From M3007 sp964621185 (lineage in GTDB: Bacteria > Bacteroidota > Bacteroidia > Chitinophagales > Saprospiraceae): 64,000 nucleotides of DNA. Numbering within the stretch: the first letter of the stretch is position 1; the number at the start of each line of letters is the position of its first letter. The stretch lies in the NCBI GenBank assembly GCA_964621185.1, contig CAZULM010000008.1, positions 1-64,000 of the forward strand. Direction: 5' to 3'. A program made the translations under genes and the position numbers. Of this stretch, positions 1-7,860 are shown piece by piece. The notes beneath the pieces were generated by a model. It did no database searches, had not been told where the DNA came from, and saw only the letters and a program-made list of their open reading frames with translations.

Positions 1-1041
1 ATTGACTTTAAACAGCTCTCCACCATATTGCGTTGCCCAGTCACGCAAGAAGCCTTGTTTTTTACTGACGACCCATCGGCCTTCGCCCGGTTCGTACCTG
101 ATGAAACAGGCTCCAACAACGTCCGCGCGGGCTATCTGAACCAATCCGGCGCCCATTTCTACCCGATCCTTGACGGCATTGTTTGTATGTTGCCCCACGG
201 CGGCGAAACCCTGCACGAAAACATGAAAATGGTGCAGGATTTTTACGAAGATTATGGCTGGAAGCGCGATGCCGACGGCCGTTTTCACGACAGCAGTTTG
301 TTTATCGAGCAGAAAACGGCGGTGGATGCATACTACCAAACAACCATGCAGCGCCTCCAACGATTCCTCCAGCCATCGGGCGATTACCTCCTCGACGTGG
401 CCTCTGGCCCGGTGTTCCAAGCGGAAAACCAGGCGCTTTCCGAAAATTTCAAAAAACGGATCTGCATAGACCTCAGCTTCCGCGCCCTCGTGGAGGCTCG
501 CCGCAACATCGGCGACGAAAAGGGCATATTTATCCAGGGTGACATCAGCAGGCTCCCGCTCCAGGACGGGCTTTGCGACAACGCCATGAGCATCCACACC
601 CTGTACCATGTCCCGCGGGCCTTGCAGGAAACGGCGGTAAAAGAACTGTTGCGCGTAACCAAGCCCGGCGCCAAGGTCGTCATCCTGTACAACTGGGCCT
701 GGCACAGCTGGCTGATGAACCTGCTGCTGTTTCCGGTGCGGACGGTGAAGGCAGCCAAGCGCTTGTACCGCTATTTTACTGTGCGCGCCAGCGAGCGATG
801 GCTTTCCGGGGGCCTGTATTTTTACCCGCACCCGCCGGCCTGGTTCGAGCGCATCGGCCGGGAGCAAGGGGCAAGCGTCTCGTTTTCATCGCTCACCAGC
901 ATCCACCAAGACTTTGTCAAGTACTATGTGCACGACAAACTGGGCGGCCCGGCGCTGTTGCGTTTCGTGTTGAAAATGGAAGAGAAATTCCCGGAGTATT
1001 TGGGCCGGCATGGGGCGTTTGGGTATGTGGTTTTACGCTGA
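1..1041 (+). CDS. SAM-dependent methyltransferase with Trm112-like N-terminus (5' partial)
   Basis: A class I methyltransferase. The N-terminal part (LRCPVTQ ... LDGIVCML) resembles the short Trm112-like segment often fused to such enzymes. It is followed by motif I (LLDVASGP, about residue 130 of the visible frame), an acidic end of strand 2 (CIDLS) and a motif-IV-like stretch (DNAMSIHTLYHV), as in UbiE/Methyltransf_11 proteins. The substrate is not identifiable. The reading frame is open to base 1, so the true start probably lies outside the window; a TTG at 28 is the only possible in-window start near the N-terminus. The 3' end overlaps the convergent aat gene by 9 bases. The methyltransferase fold is clear, the role is not. 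Confidence 0.8.
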   Translation: MDFKQLSTILRCPVTQEALFFTDDPSAFARFVPDETGSNNVRAGYLNQSGAHFYPILDGIVCMLPHGGETLHENMKMVQDFYEDYGWKRDADGRFHDSSLFIEQKTAVDAYYQTTMQRLQRFLQPSGDYLLDVASGPVFQAENQALSENFKKRICIDLSFRALVEARRNIGDEKGIFIQGDISRLPLQDGLCDNAMSIHTLYHVPRALQETAVKELLRVTKPGAKVVILYNWAWHSWLMNLLLFPVRTVKAAKRLYRYFTVRASERWLSGGLYFYPHPPAWFERIGREQGASVSFSSLTSIHQDFVKYYVHDKLGGPALLRFVLKMEEKFPEYLGRHGAFGYVVLR

Positions 1042-1761
1042 ACGGCCCTCGTTAGCCAGCAAAACACCCCCTGATTCCGCAAAGCGCCACTTCCCCGCCA
1101 TCGTTTTTTGGTAGGCGTTCTTGGCCAGGTACTCCAAAAACAAGGTCCGGGGGATGCCCCTGGCGCCCAAGCTGCCCAAATGCTCGGTTTCAACCTGGCA
1201 ATCGACGAGCCAGAAATCCATTTTTTCCAGGGCGCGCACCAGGGTGATGAACCCTGCTTTTGAAGCGTTCGCGACCCGGGCGAACATGCTTTCCCCAAAA
1301 AACAGCTTCCCGATGGAAATGCCGTAAAGCCCGCCCACCAGGGCCTCGCCCTGCCACACTTCCACGCTGTGCGCCAAGCCGCGCTCGTGCAGGCGCGTAT
1401 AGCCTTTCACAAAGTCTTCGCTGATCCAGGTGCCGTCGTAGGGCGGGCGCGGCGTGGAAGCGCAATTGCGCATCACCGCCTCAAAGCAGGTGTCGAGCGT
1501 GATGCGGAACTTATTTTGGTTGAAAATGGAGCGCATGCTCTTGTGTACGCGAAGCTCTTTGGGAAACAGCACAAAGCGCGGGTCGGGCGAGTACCAGTAA
1601 AAATCGGCGCCTTCCTGGAACCAGGGGAAAATGCCGTTGCAATAGGCCATCAAGAGCCGCGTTTCGCTCAGGTCGCCGCCTACGGCCAAGAGGCCCGACT
1701 CCTCTGCCAGTTCGGCTTGCGGGAAGGATGGGTCGTCGTTGTTGAGCAGGAAAACGGGCAT
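1033..1761 (-). CDS. aat: Leucyl/phenylalanyl-tRNA--protein transferase
   Basis: Transfers Leu or Phe from aminoacyl-tRNA to the N-terminal Lys/Arg of proteins, creating N-degrons for ClpAP (family knowledge). The 242-aa product has the family signatures: FPWF near residue 45, the YWYSPDPRFVLFP block, HKSMRSIF, and the GGLYG-x7-GESMFA core near residue 150. The start MPVFLLNN at 1761 was chosen over an in-frame ATG 13 codons upstream because Aat proteins begin just before the LP/FLL motif and that upstream stretch looks non-conserved. It is convergent with, and overlaps by 9 bases, the methyltransferase gene. Confidence 0.93.
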   Translation of the reverse strand: MPVFLLNNDDPSFPQAELAEESGLLAVGGDLSETRLLMAYCNGIFPWFQEGADFYWYSPDPRFVLFPKELRVHKSMRSIFNQNKFRITLDTCFEAVMRNCASTPRPPYDGTWISEDFVKGYTRLHERGLAHSVEVWQGEALVGGLYGISIGKLFFGESMFARVANASKAGFITLVRALEKMDFWLVDCQVETEHLGSLGARGIPRTLFLEYLAKNAYQKTMAGKWRFAESGGVLLANEGRSA

Positions 1762-1852
1762 GGCGTATCTTTCTGGGTGTGTAAATCGGCGTTTTTGCAA
1801 AATGGTTCAAGCCTTTGCCAAAAACGGCGGAAAAATAGCGCTTGTTCTTGAA

Positions 1853-1885
1853 TTTGCAGCAATTGCAGCGCTTTGGCTACCTTTG
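1853..1885 (+). promoter_or_regulatory. Bacteroidota-type promoter for the Asp-box T9SS protein
   Basis: TTTG at 1853-1856 and TACCTTTG at 1878-1885, 21 bases apart, fit the -33 TTTG / -7 TAnnTTTG pattern. The expected start of transcription, around 1892, lies 20-25 bases before the ATG at 1915. This also argues against the longer in-frame start at 1873. Confidence 0.5.
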
Positions 1886-1914
1886 GGCCTCTATTATCCA
1901 TCTCTGCCTGTTTT

Positions 1915-4434
1915 ATGAAATACAACAGCTTCCTCGTCGCCGCCACATGCATACTGCTGTCTTTGGCCAACATGCTTGCCGCCCAAACCCTTCCCGAAAT
2001 CGACGCACCCGTAGTTTCAAAAAACTACTTTGAAATTTGTCGGCAATTAGATGAATATTTCAGCACAGCGCAGGTGGATGAAACCGACTGCTGGGACAAC
2101 AATTTCGTCAAATACCAGCGCTGGAAATGGTGGTGGCGCGACCGGGTGAACCCCGATGGCTCCTTCCCGGAACTGCGCGGACAATGGCTCGACCAGCGCC
2201 AACGCCAGGCCCTGGAAGCACAAAGCCGCAGCGAGCAGCCAAACTGGCAAAACGAAGGGCCAAAGCACAACCCTGCCTTCGGCTACTGGGGCATGGGCCG
2301 CACCAAACACGTGGCCTTCCACCCGACAAACCCCTATATCATGTGGGTGGGCACCCCCGACGGCGGCATCTGGAAAACCAGCGACGGCGGCAACTCCTGG
2401 GATGCCCTCGGCGACGGGCTTCCCTACCTGCCCGTCAGCGTGATACTCGTCGATCCGCAAAACCCCGAAACCCTCTACATCTCCTTAGGCGACAAAGGCG
2501 GCTGGTGGATGTGGAACCTCGGCGTGTACAAAAGCACCGACGGCGGCAATACCTGGGCGCCCACGGCGCTCGACTGGAAGCTGACCCAGGAAAACGTGAT
2601 CTATAACATGGCGATGTCGCCAAGCGACCCGCAGACCATTTTTGTCGCCTCCAACCGCGGCATCTACCGCACCCAGAACGGCGGCAGTTCCTGGCAGAAC
2701 CTGCGCTCGGGCGAATACACCGACCTTAAATTCCAGCCAGGCAACCCCAACACCCTCTACGCCGCGCACCACAACTACTGGGGCACCAGCCAGGTGGTGA
2801 AAAGCACCGACGGCGGCGAAACATGGACTCAAATCAGCAGCTTCCAGGTCTCTGAAAACGACATACGGCTGGCCGTAAGCCCCCTGATGCCCGATTGGCT
2901 CGCCGTGCATTTCTCCAACGGGAAAAAACTCCTGCTTTCCAAAGACGGCGGCAATACCTACGTGGAGAACAACGCGCCCGACGACGACTGGGGCGTGTTC
3001 TGCTTCTCGCCCACCGATACCAACACCCTGTACCTCTGCGGGGTGGTGGTGAGCCGCTCCACCGACCAGGGCGCTACCTGGGCGCCCATCACCCATTGGT
3101 ACAACGACGGCATTCACACCGAAGTGCACGCCGACGCGCACGACCTGGTGCACAGCCCCCACAACCCCAGCGAGATATGGTACTGCAACGACGGCGGCCT
3201 GTACCGCTACGATGAATCCTCGGAGACCTGGGTCGATTTTTCCGACGGCCTGGCCATCGCACAGTTCTACCGCATCGACGTGTCGCAGCAGGGTCTATTG
3301 AAAATAGCTGCCGGCTCGCAAGACAATGGCGGCTGGCTGCGCAGCCAGTTCGGCGGCTGGCGGCACACCAATGGCGGCGATGCCATGTGCCAGATCATCG
3401 ACCCCACAAACAATGTCATCATGTACACCGAGTACTACGGCGGCAACGATATTTACCGCACCACGAACGACTACATCAGCTCCGACAACATCGCCGACAA
3501 CATTCCTGGCAACCCCTCCGGCGATTGGGTCACGCCGTTTATCCTGAACCCCCAGAACGGGAAGACTTTCATTGTCGGCCTGCACGATGTGTACCGCTCT
3601 TTCGACCGTGGCGACCATTTCCACAAGATCAGCGAGAACCTCACCGGCAATGTGGACCGTAAAATCCGAGACATCGCCATGTCGCCCAGCGATACCAATT
3701 TCCTGGTTGCCACTTGGTCGAACAGGCTTTTTCGCACGCTCAACGGCGGGCAAACCTGGTCGCAGCACATTGTTTCTACGCCCGAGGATATTACCCGCGT
3801 GGCCATGCACCCCAGCAACACACAAGTGCTGTGGGCCTGCAAAAGCGGGTACGCTGCCGGGAAAAAAGTGTTCGCCAGCACGAACGGCGGCTCTACCTGG
3901 CTCAACCGCTCGGGCAACCTGCCCAATGTGCCCGTCAACTGCATCATATTCGACCCCCAAACCAACTACCTCCTTGTCGGCACCGACATCGGGGTGTATT
4001 ACTCCGATGCGGATGTGATCAACTGGAAACCCTATGGCATGGGCATGCCCGCCGTCTATGTGCTGGATTTGAAAATCCGCCAATCGACGCGGCGCCTGTA
4101 CGCGGGCACACATGGGCGCGGGGTGTATTCCGTGTCGCTGGAAACGCTGGTAGGCACCCTGGATGCCGAACATGAGCTTCTTGGCAATGCCCATGTTTAC
4201 CCAAACCCCGTGCAGACGCAGCTGTTCTTCAAATCCGGCTCTAATGATATGTTTAGTGGGAATATTCGCCTGTACGATGGTACGGGACGGGCGGTATTGT
4301 CCAAAACAAGCAACGCACTTCCCCTGCGCGACCTGGTTGTGGATGTTGCCGGCATTCCTGCCGGGCTTTACTTTTTGGTGGTTAAAGACCAGGTTGGCAA
4401 TGTTGTGTTGAGCGAAAGGGTGCTGAAAAATTAA
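1915..4434 (+). CDS. Secreted Asp-box (BNR/sortilin-like) beta-propeller protein with T9SS sorting domain
   Basis: An 839-aa secreted protein. Residues 1-23 form a signal peptide (MKYNSFLVAATC ... MLAAQ). The body carries at least seven Asp-box repeats (S/T-x-D/N-G-G-x-T/S-W: TSDGGNSW, STDGGNTW, TQNGGSSW, STDGGETW, RTLNGGQTW, STNGGSTW), as in VPS10/sortilin, xyloglucanase and YCF48-type propellers. The last ~80 residues (VYPNPVQTQLFF ... GLYFLVVKD) are a type A T9SS C-terminal sorting domain, so export through the Por system and surface attachment or release are expected. No catalytic glycosidase residues were recognised, so it may be a hydrolase or a binding protein. The start at 1915 gives a clean signal peptide and sits just behind a promoter-like sequence. 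Confidence 0.88.
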   Translation: MKYNSFLVAATCILLSLANMLAAQTLPEIDAPVVSKNYFEICRQLDEYFSTAQVDETDCWDNNFVKYQRWKWWWRDRVNPDGSFPELRGQWLDQRQRQALEAQSRSEQPNWQNEGPKHNPAFGYWGMGRTKHVAFHPTNPYIMWVGTPDGGIWKTSDGGNSWDALGDGLPYLPVSVILVDPQNPETLYISLGDKGGWWMWNLGVYKSTDGGNTWAPTALDWKLTQENVIYNMAMSPSDPQTIFVASNRGIYRTQNGGSSWQNLRSGEYTDLKFQPGNPNTLYAAHHNYWGTSQVVKSTDGGETWTQISSFQVSENDIRLAVSPLMPDWLAVHFSNGKKLLLSKDGGNTYVENNAPDDDWGVFCFSPTDTNTLYLCGVVVSRSTDQGATWAPITHWYNDGIHTEVHADAHDLVHSPHNPSEIWYCNDGGLYRYDESSETWVDFSDGLAIAQFYRIDVSQQGLLKIAAGSQDNGGWLRSQFGGWRHTNGGDAMCQIIDPTNNVIMYTEYYGGNDIYRTTNDYISSDNIADNIPGNPSGDWVTPFILNPQNGKTFIVGLHDVYRSFDRGDHFHKISENLTGNVDRKIRDIAMSPSDTNFLVATWSNRLFRTLNGGQTWSQHIVSTPEDITRVAMHPSNTQVLWACKSGYAAGKKVFASTNGGSTWLNRSGNLPNVPVNCIIFDPQTNYLLVGTDIGVYYSDADVINWKPYGMGMPAVYVLDLKIRQSTRRLYAGTHGRGVYSVSLETLVGTLDAEHELLGNAHVYPNPVQTQLFFKSGSNDMFSGNIRLYDGTGRAVLSKTSNALPLRDLVVDVAGIPAGLYFLVVKDQVGNVVLSERVLKN

Positions 4435-4444
4435 CTGTCCCTGC

Positions 4445-4500
4445 CCGAACTTCTTGGCGGCGGCTTTTATGCGCTTTTCGGTTTCGGCTTTAAGGGCAAA
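4445..4500 (-). pseudogene. Remnant of the uvrB 3' end (duplicated UVR motif)
   Basis: Read on the minus strand, this stretch encodes A-L-K-AETEKRIKAAAKKFG. That is nearly the same as AETEKRMKAAAKELD in the UVR (UvrC-binding) motif of the intact uvrB that ends at 4978 (its matching DNA is at about 5063-5115). The two DNA copies run in the same orientation about 610 bases apart, with the small gene at 4511-4888 between them. It has no start codon or longer frame, so it is a fragment rather than a gene. Confidence 0.65.
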
Positions 4501-4510
4501 TGCCCGGTAT

Positions 4511-4888
4511 CTACTTGACGTTCCAGTTATTACCTAATACTTCCAGCATTTTTTGGGCTAACTGGTACGATTTGGTTTGAAGAAAATCCGGATATGCTAT
4601 TGTCGGGGAAGTATCTGCATCTTCTCGTTCGCCTTCTGCCACAATGATAAACAAACGGGCATCCCTGTGCGGTGCTCCACGTTTATAGGGTCGGCGCTGG
4701 TTTGACTTCGGCATATTGGCTCCATTGAAGTTAACGGCTTTAAACAGACCCGGAGCAAGCTCAAACAAGCGCCGGGTACCATCCGATTCTTGCCAAAGTT
4801 CAAACTCCTGATCCTTTTGCTGGGAGTCTCGATGCAAAAAAACCAGCCGTTTTACCATCACATGGTTGTTTTCGTTGAGCACCATCAC
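4511..4888 (-). CDS. Hypothetical protein, 125 aa, between two uvrB 3' ends
   Basis: Not recognised. The 125-aa product is soluble-looking and charged, with no signal peptide or membrane segment. It starts MMVLNENNHVMVKRL and ends with a possible amphipathic helix (LAQKMLEVLGNN). The middle (residues 55-75) is rich in Arg/Lys/Pro, with NQRRPYKRGAPHRD. An ATG 10 codons further in (MVKRLVFL) is an alternative start. It lies downstream of uvrB on the same strand, with 89 bases between them, and is followed by a fragment duplicating the uvrB 3' end, suggesting it arrived with a small insertion. Coding status is supported by frame length and composition only. Confidence 0.55.
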   Translation of the reverse strand: MMVLNENNHVMVKRLVFLHRDSQQKDQEFELWQESDGTRRLFELAPGLFKAVNFNGANMPKSNQRRPYKRGAPHRDARLFIIVAEGEREDADTSPTIAYPDFLQTKSYQLAQKMLEVLGNNWNVK

Positions 4889-4977
4889 TTCTTCTTTGTT
4901 CCCGGCAATTTGGGAGATTTTTTTCTCTTAAATGAATCCTCCCAACAAATCACCCAAATCCCCGGCATAATGCTCCC

Positions 4978-7017
4978 CTACGCTTCCCGCCCCAGCTTTT
5001 CCCCCAGCTGTTTCTTCAAAGCCAGCATTTCGTCCCGCAGCTGCGCCGCCGTGATAAAGTCTAATTCCTTGGCCGCGGCTTTCATGCGCTTCTCCGTTTC
5101 GGCGATCATTTTTTCCAGTTGCGCGTGGGAGGCGTAGGCCAAAATCGGCTCGGCAGCTAAGTTGATCTCCTCGTTTTCAATGTAGTATTTCGGCGCTTCC
5201 ACGTCCCGGATATCTAAGATGCTGCGGGTCGCCATAATCTGCTCTTTGGTTTTGGTAACGGTGGTCGGCGTGATGCCATGCGCTTCGTTGTAGGCCATCT
5301 GAACGGCGCGGCGGCGGTTGGTTTCGTCGATGGTGTGCCGCATGGAATCGGTGATCTTATCGGCGTAAAAGATGACGATGCCGTTGGAGTTGCGCGCCGC
5401 GCGGCCTGCCGTTTGGGTGAGCGAGCGGGCGTTGCGCAGGAAACCCTCTTTGTCTGCATCCAGGATGGCGACGAGCGACACTTCGGGCAGGTCCAGGCCC
5501 TCCCGCAGCAGGTTCACGCCGATCAGCACGTCGAACTCGCCAAGCCGGAGGTCGCGCAGGATTTCCACGCGCTCCAGGGTCTCCACCTCCGAGTGGATGT
5601 ACCGGCAGCGCACGCCGACTTTGGCAAAATAGGTGGCCAATTCTTCGGCCATTCTTTTAGTCAGGGTGGTTACGAGGCTCCGCTCCCCGATTTCGCTGCG
5701 TTTGGTTATTTCTTCCAACAGGTCGTCGATCTGGTTCATCGAAGGCCGCACCTCGATGGGCGGGTCGAGCAGGCCGGTGGGGCGCACGAGTTGTTCTACC
5801 ACCACGCCTTCCGTTTTTTCTAATTCGTAATCGGCGGGGGTAGCGCTCACGAAGATCACCTGGTTTATCATGCCTTCAAATTCCTCGAAGCTGAGCGGGC
5901 GGTTGTCCATGGCCGAGGGCAGTCGGAAACCCCAGTTCACCAGCGACTGCTTCCGCGCCCGGTCGCCGCCCCACATGCCGCGCACCTGCGGGATGGTGGC
6001 GTGGCTCTCGTCCACGATCATCAAAAAGTCGTCGGGGAAATAATCGAGCAGACAGAAGGGCCGTGTGCCCGGCTCGCGGCGGTCGAAAAAGCGGGAGTAG
6101 TTTTCGATGCCGGAGCAGTAGCCCAATTCCCGGATCATTTCCAGGTCAAATGCCGTGCGCTCCGCTATCCGCCGGGCTTCCAGCAGGCGGCCTTCCCGGG
6201 CAAAAAACTTTTCCTGCGCCCGCATTTCCTCCTTTATTTCATCGATCACCTGGCCGAGCCGCTCTTTGGGCGCCACGTACAAATTGGCGGGGAATACCGC
6301 TGACACTTGCACCTCGTCTATCCGTTTGCCGGTATCAATGTCGATGGTTTCGATGCTCTCGATTTCATCGCCCCAAAAAACGATGCGCAGCCCGCTGTCG
6401 GAATAGGGCAGGTTGATGTCCACCGTGTCGCCGCGCACGCGGAAGGTGCCGCGCACGAAATCGGTTTCGGTGCGGGAATACAGGCTGTTGGTGAGGGAAT
6501 AGAGAAAATCGGTTTTGTTCATCTTCGCCCCTTTTTCTAGGCGGATGATCCCGGTTTTGTAATCGTCGGGATTTCCCATGCCGTAGATGCAGGAAACCGA
6601 AGCGACGATGACGATGTCGCGGCGGCCGGAAAGCAGGGTCGAGGTGGCTTTGAGGCGCAGCTTGTCCACCAGCTCGTTGATCTGCAGGTCTTTTTCAATG
6701 TATGTATCCGACACCGACAGGTAGGCTTCTGGCTGATAATAATCGTAATAGCTCACGAAATACTCCACGGCGTTTTCGGGAAAAAAGGTTTGGAACTCGC
6801 CGTAGAGCTGCGCGGTGAGGGTTTTGTTGTGGGTCAGCACCAGTGTGGGCCGGTTCAGTTGCGCGATGACATTGGCCATCGTGAACGTTTTGCCGGAGCC
6901 GGTCACGCCCAGAAGCACTTGCGCTTGCTCGCCGTTTTTCACGCCGTTCACCAGTTGCGCGATCGCCTGGGGTTGGTCGCCCGTGGGGACGTAGTGGGAT
7001 GTGATTTTGAAGTCCAT
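4978..7017 (-). CDS. uvrB: Excinuclease ABC subunit B
   Basis: DNA-damage-recognition helicase of nucleotide excision repair; it is loaded by UvrA and recruits UvrC. The 679-aa product matches the family length. Visible in order: Q-motif (GDQPQAI), Walker A (GVTGSGKTFT, about residue 39-48), the beta-hairpin YYDYYQPEAY, DESH helicase motif II, motif VI region (QTAGRAARN) and the C-terminal UVR motif (LEKMIAETEKRMKAAAKEL). The start MDFKITSHYVPTGD at 7017 is the canonical N-terminus; the frame is open a further 81 codons upstream but that region is not UvrB-like. There is no neighbouring uvr gene. The 3' end is partly duplicated at 4445-4500. Confidence 0.97.
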   Translation of the reverse strand: MDFKITSHYVPTGDQPQAIAQLVNGVKNGEQAQVLLGVTGSGKTFTMANVIAQLNRPTLVLTHNKTLTAQLYGEFQTFFPENAVEYFVSYYDYYQPEAYLSVSDTYIEKDLQINELVDKLRLKATSTLLSGRRDIVIVASVSCIYGMGNPDDYKTGIIRLEKGAKMNKTDFLYSLTNSLYSRTETDFVRGTFRVRGDTVDINLPYSDSGLRIVFWGDEIESIETIDIDTGKRIDEVQVSAVFPANLYVAPKERLGQVIDEIKEEMRAQEKFFAREGRLLEARRIAERTAFDLEMIRELGYCSGIENYSRFFDRREPGTRPFCLLDYFPDDFLMIVDESHATIPQVRGMWGGDRARKQSLVNWGFRLPSAMDNRPLSFEEFEGMINQVIFVSATPADYELEKTEGVVVEQLVRPTGLLDPPIEVRPSMNQIDDLLEEITKRSEIGERSLVTTLTKRMAEELATYFAKVGVRCRYIHSEVETLERVEILRDLRLGEFDVLIGVNLLREGLDLPEVSLVAILDADKEGFLRNARSLTQTAGRAARNSNGIVIFYADKITDSMRHTIDETNRRRAVQMAYNEAHGITPTTVTKTKEQIMATRSILDIRDVEAPKYYIENEEINLAAEPILAYASHAQLEKMIAETEKRMKAAAKELDFITAAQLRDEMLALKKQLGEKLGREA

Positions 7018-7166
7018 AATGCGGGGTAAAGATAGGGACTGCCCCGACATTGTTGTAAAAAATGTTTTGAAAAAAACGCATTTTAAAACAAAAAATAGTA
7101 TCTTTTTGCGATTCACATTTCGATGTGGTGCCCACTTCAACTCAGAAAAGTGTGTGGTATTTTTTG

Positions 7167-7301
7167 GCACACTACTGGATATTTTATTTCGCGCAGATTT
7201 TACACAGAAAAGGATACAGATTTTACGCAGAAAAAATCTGTGTAAAATCTGTGCAAACAAATCTGCGTGAAATCTGCGCGAAAAATGTCCAGTAGTATGT
7301 T
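7167..7301 (+). repeat. Imperfect palindromic repeat with CTACTGGA/TCCAGTAG ends (copy 1)
   Basis: Outer arms at about 7168-7201 (ACACTACTGGAT ... GCGCAGATTT) and 7271-7300 (AAATCTGCGCG ... TCCAGTAGTATGT) are inverted repeats of about 30 bases. Between them are several direct and inverted copies of CAGATTTTACxCAGA. A shorter related copy lies at 57517-57576. It could fold into a long hairpin downstream of no gene, since it sits in the 5' region of uvrB. Confidence 0.7.
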
Positions 7302-7336
7302 TTTGGTGTCTATTACTGGGTTACGCTTATAGAATC

Positions 7337-7456
7337 ACCACAGAGGGCGTAGCGTTGCGCAGAGGTTTCACAGAGGTTTGTTTTGAACTGCTCAAAAATT
7401 CGGCGAAGCCCTTTTTACGCTGTGAAACCTCTGCGTAACGCTGCGCCCTCTGTTGT
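7337..7456 (+). repeat. 120-bp inverted repeat (CACAGAGGGCGTAGCG ... family)
   Basis: A 37-base arm at 7337-7373 (ACCACAGAGGGCGTAGCGTT ...) is repeated in inverted form at 7420-7456 with three mismatches; the loop is about 46 bases. There is no coding sequence inside. It resembles a small palindromic (MITE/REP-like) element. Confidence 0.7.
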
Positions 7457-7534
7457 GAATAAAACACTGCAAGCAATTGGCTGTAAATGCTTTGCATAAT
7501 TTCTAAGCAGAAATAGCACAAGAAAAAATGGAAA

Positions 7535-7838
7535 CATGAGTCATCCCGAATTTTTGGGAAATGAATAAGCAAGCTTTTTTGCCTCCTTTCACCACCGTAA
7601 TAGCCCTGAAAGGGCGAAATCATCAACATTGGGCAACGCCCACTGCAAGAAGCCAGAAAAATTCGCGCCCTGGAGGGGCATGCCGATCTTGAAGAAATTC
7701 AAGAAAGCCCCTTCAGGGCGCGAATGCGTGAGCCATCATCACACCGGGCGATGCCCGGTGTTCATGCTGCGACCCTTCAGGGTCAAAAACGCTCAAATCA
7801 GCACTTTTTTACAAAAAAAAAAACCGGGATGACTCATG
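7535..7838 (+). mobile_element. MITE-like element with CATGAGTCATCCCG terminal inverted repeats (copy 1)
   Basis: The element begins CATGAGTCATCCCG at 7535 and ends CGGGATGACTCATG at 7838, giving perfect terminal inverted repeats of at least 14 bases, extended by AAA/TTT outside. The left ~115 bases (7531-7649) reappear inverted at 48425-48542, inside a second element with the same termini. The inside carries GGGCGATGCCCGG- and CCCTTCAGGG-type small palindromes and no open frame of note, so it would be non-autonomous. Confidence 0.65.
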
Positions 7839-7860
7839 TTTCAAAATTTATTTCAAAAGC

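Larger units (their letters stand above)
7018..7860. other. Intergenic gap of 843 bases made mostly of repeats
   Basis: Between the uvrB start and the 3' end of the adhesin gene. About two thirds is occupied by the three palindromic or inverted-repeat elements listed separately (7167-7301, 7337-7456, 7535-7838). The remainder is AT-rich. A weak TATCTTTA box on the minus strand near 7030-7037 could be a uvrB -7 element with one mismatch. No gene is supported here. Confidence 0.7.

Noticed and set aside
7018..7260. 81-codon N-terminal extension of UvrB
   Set aside because: The sequence is not UvrB-like, and includes part of a palindromic repeat; MDFKITSHYVPTGD is the normal N-terminus.
7535..7838. 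Possible CRISPR-like array in the repeat-rich gap
   Set aside because: The repeats are inverted and of different families, without regular spacers or cas genes.
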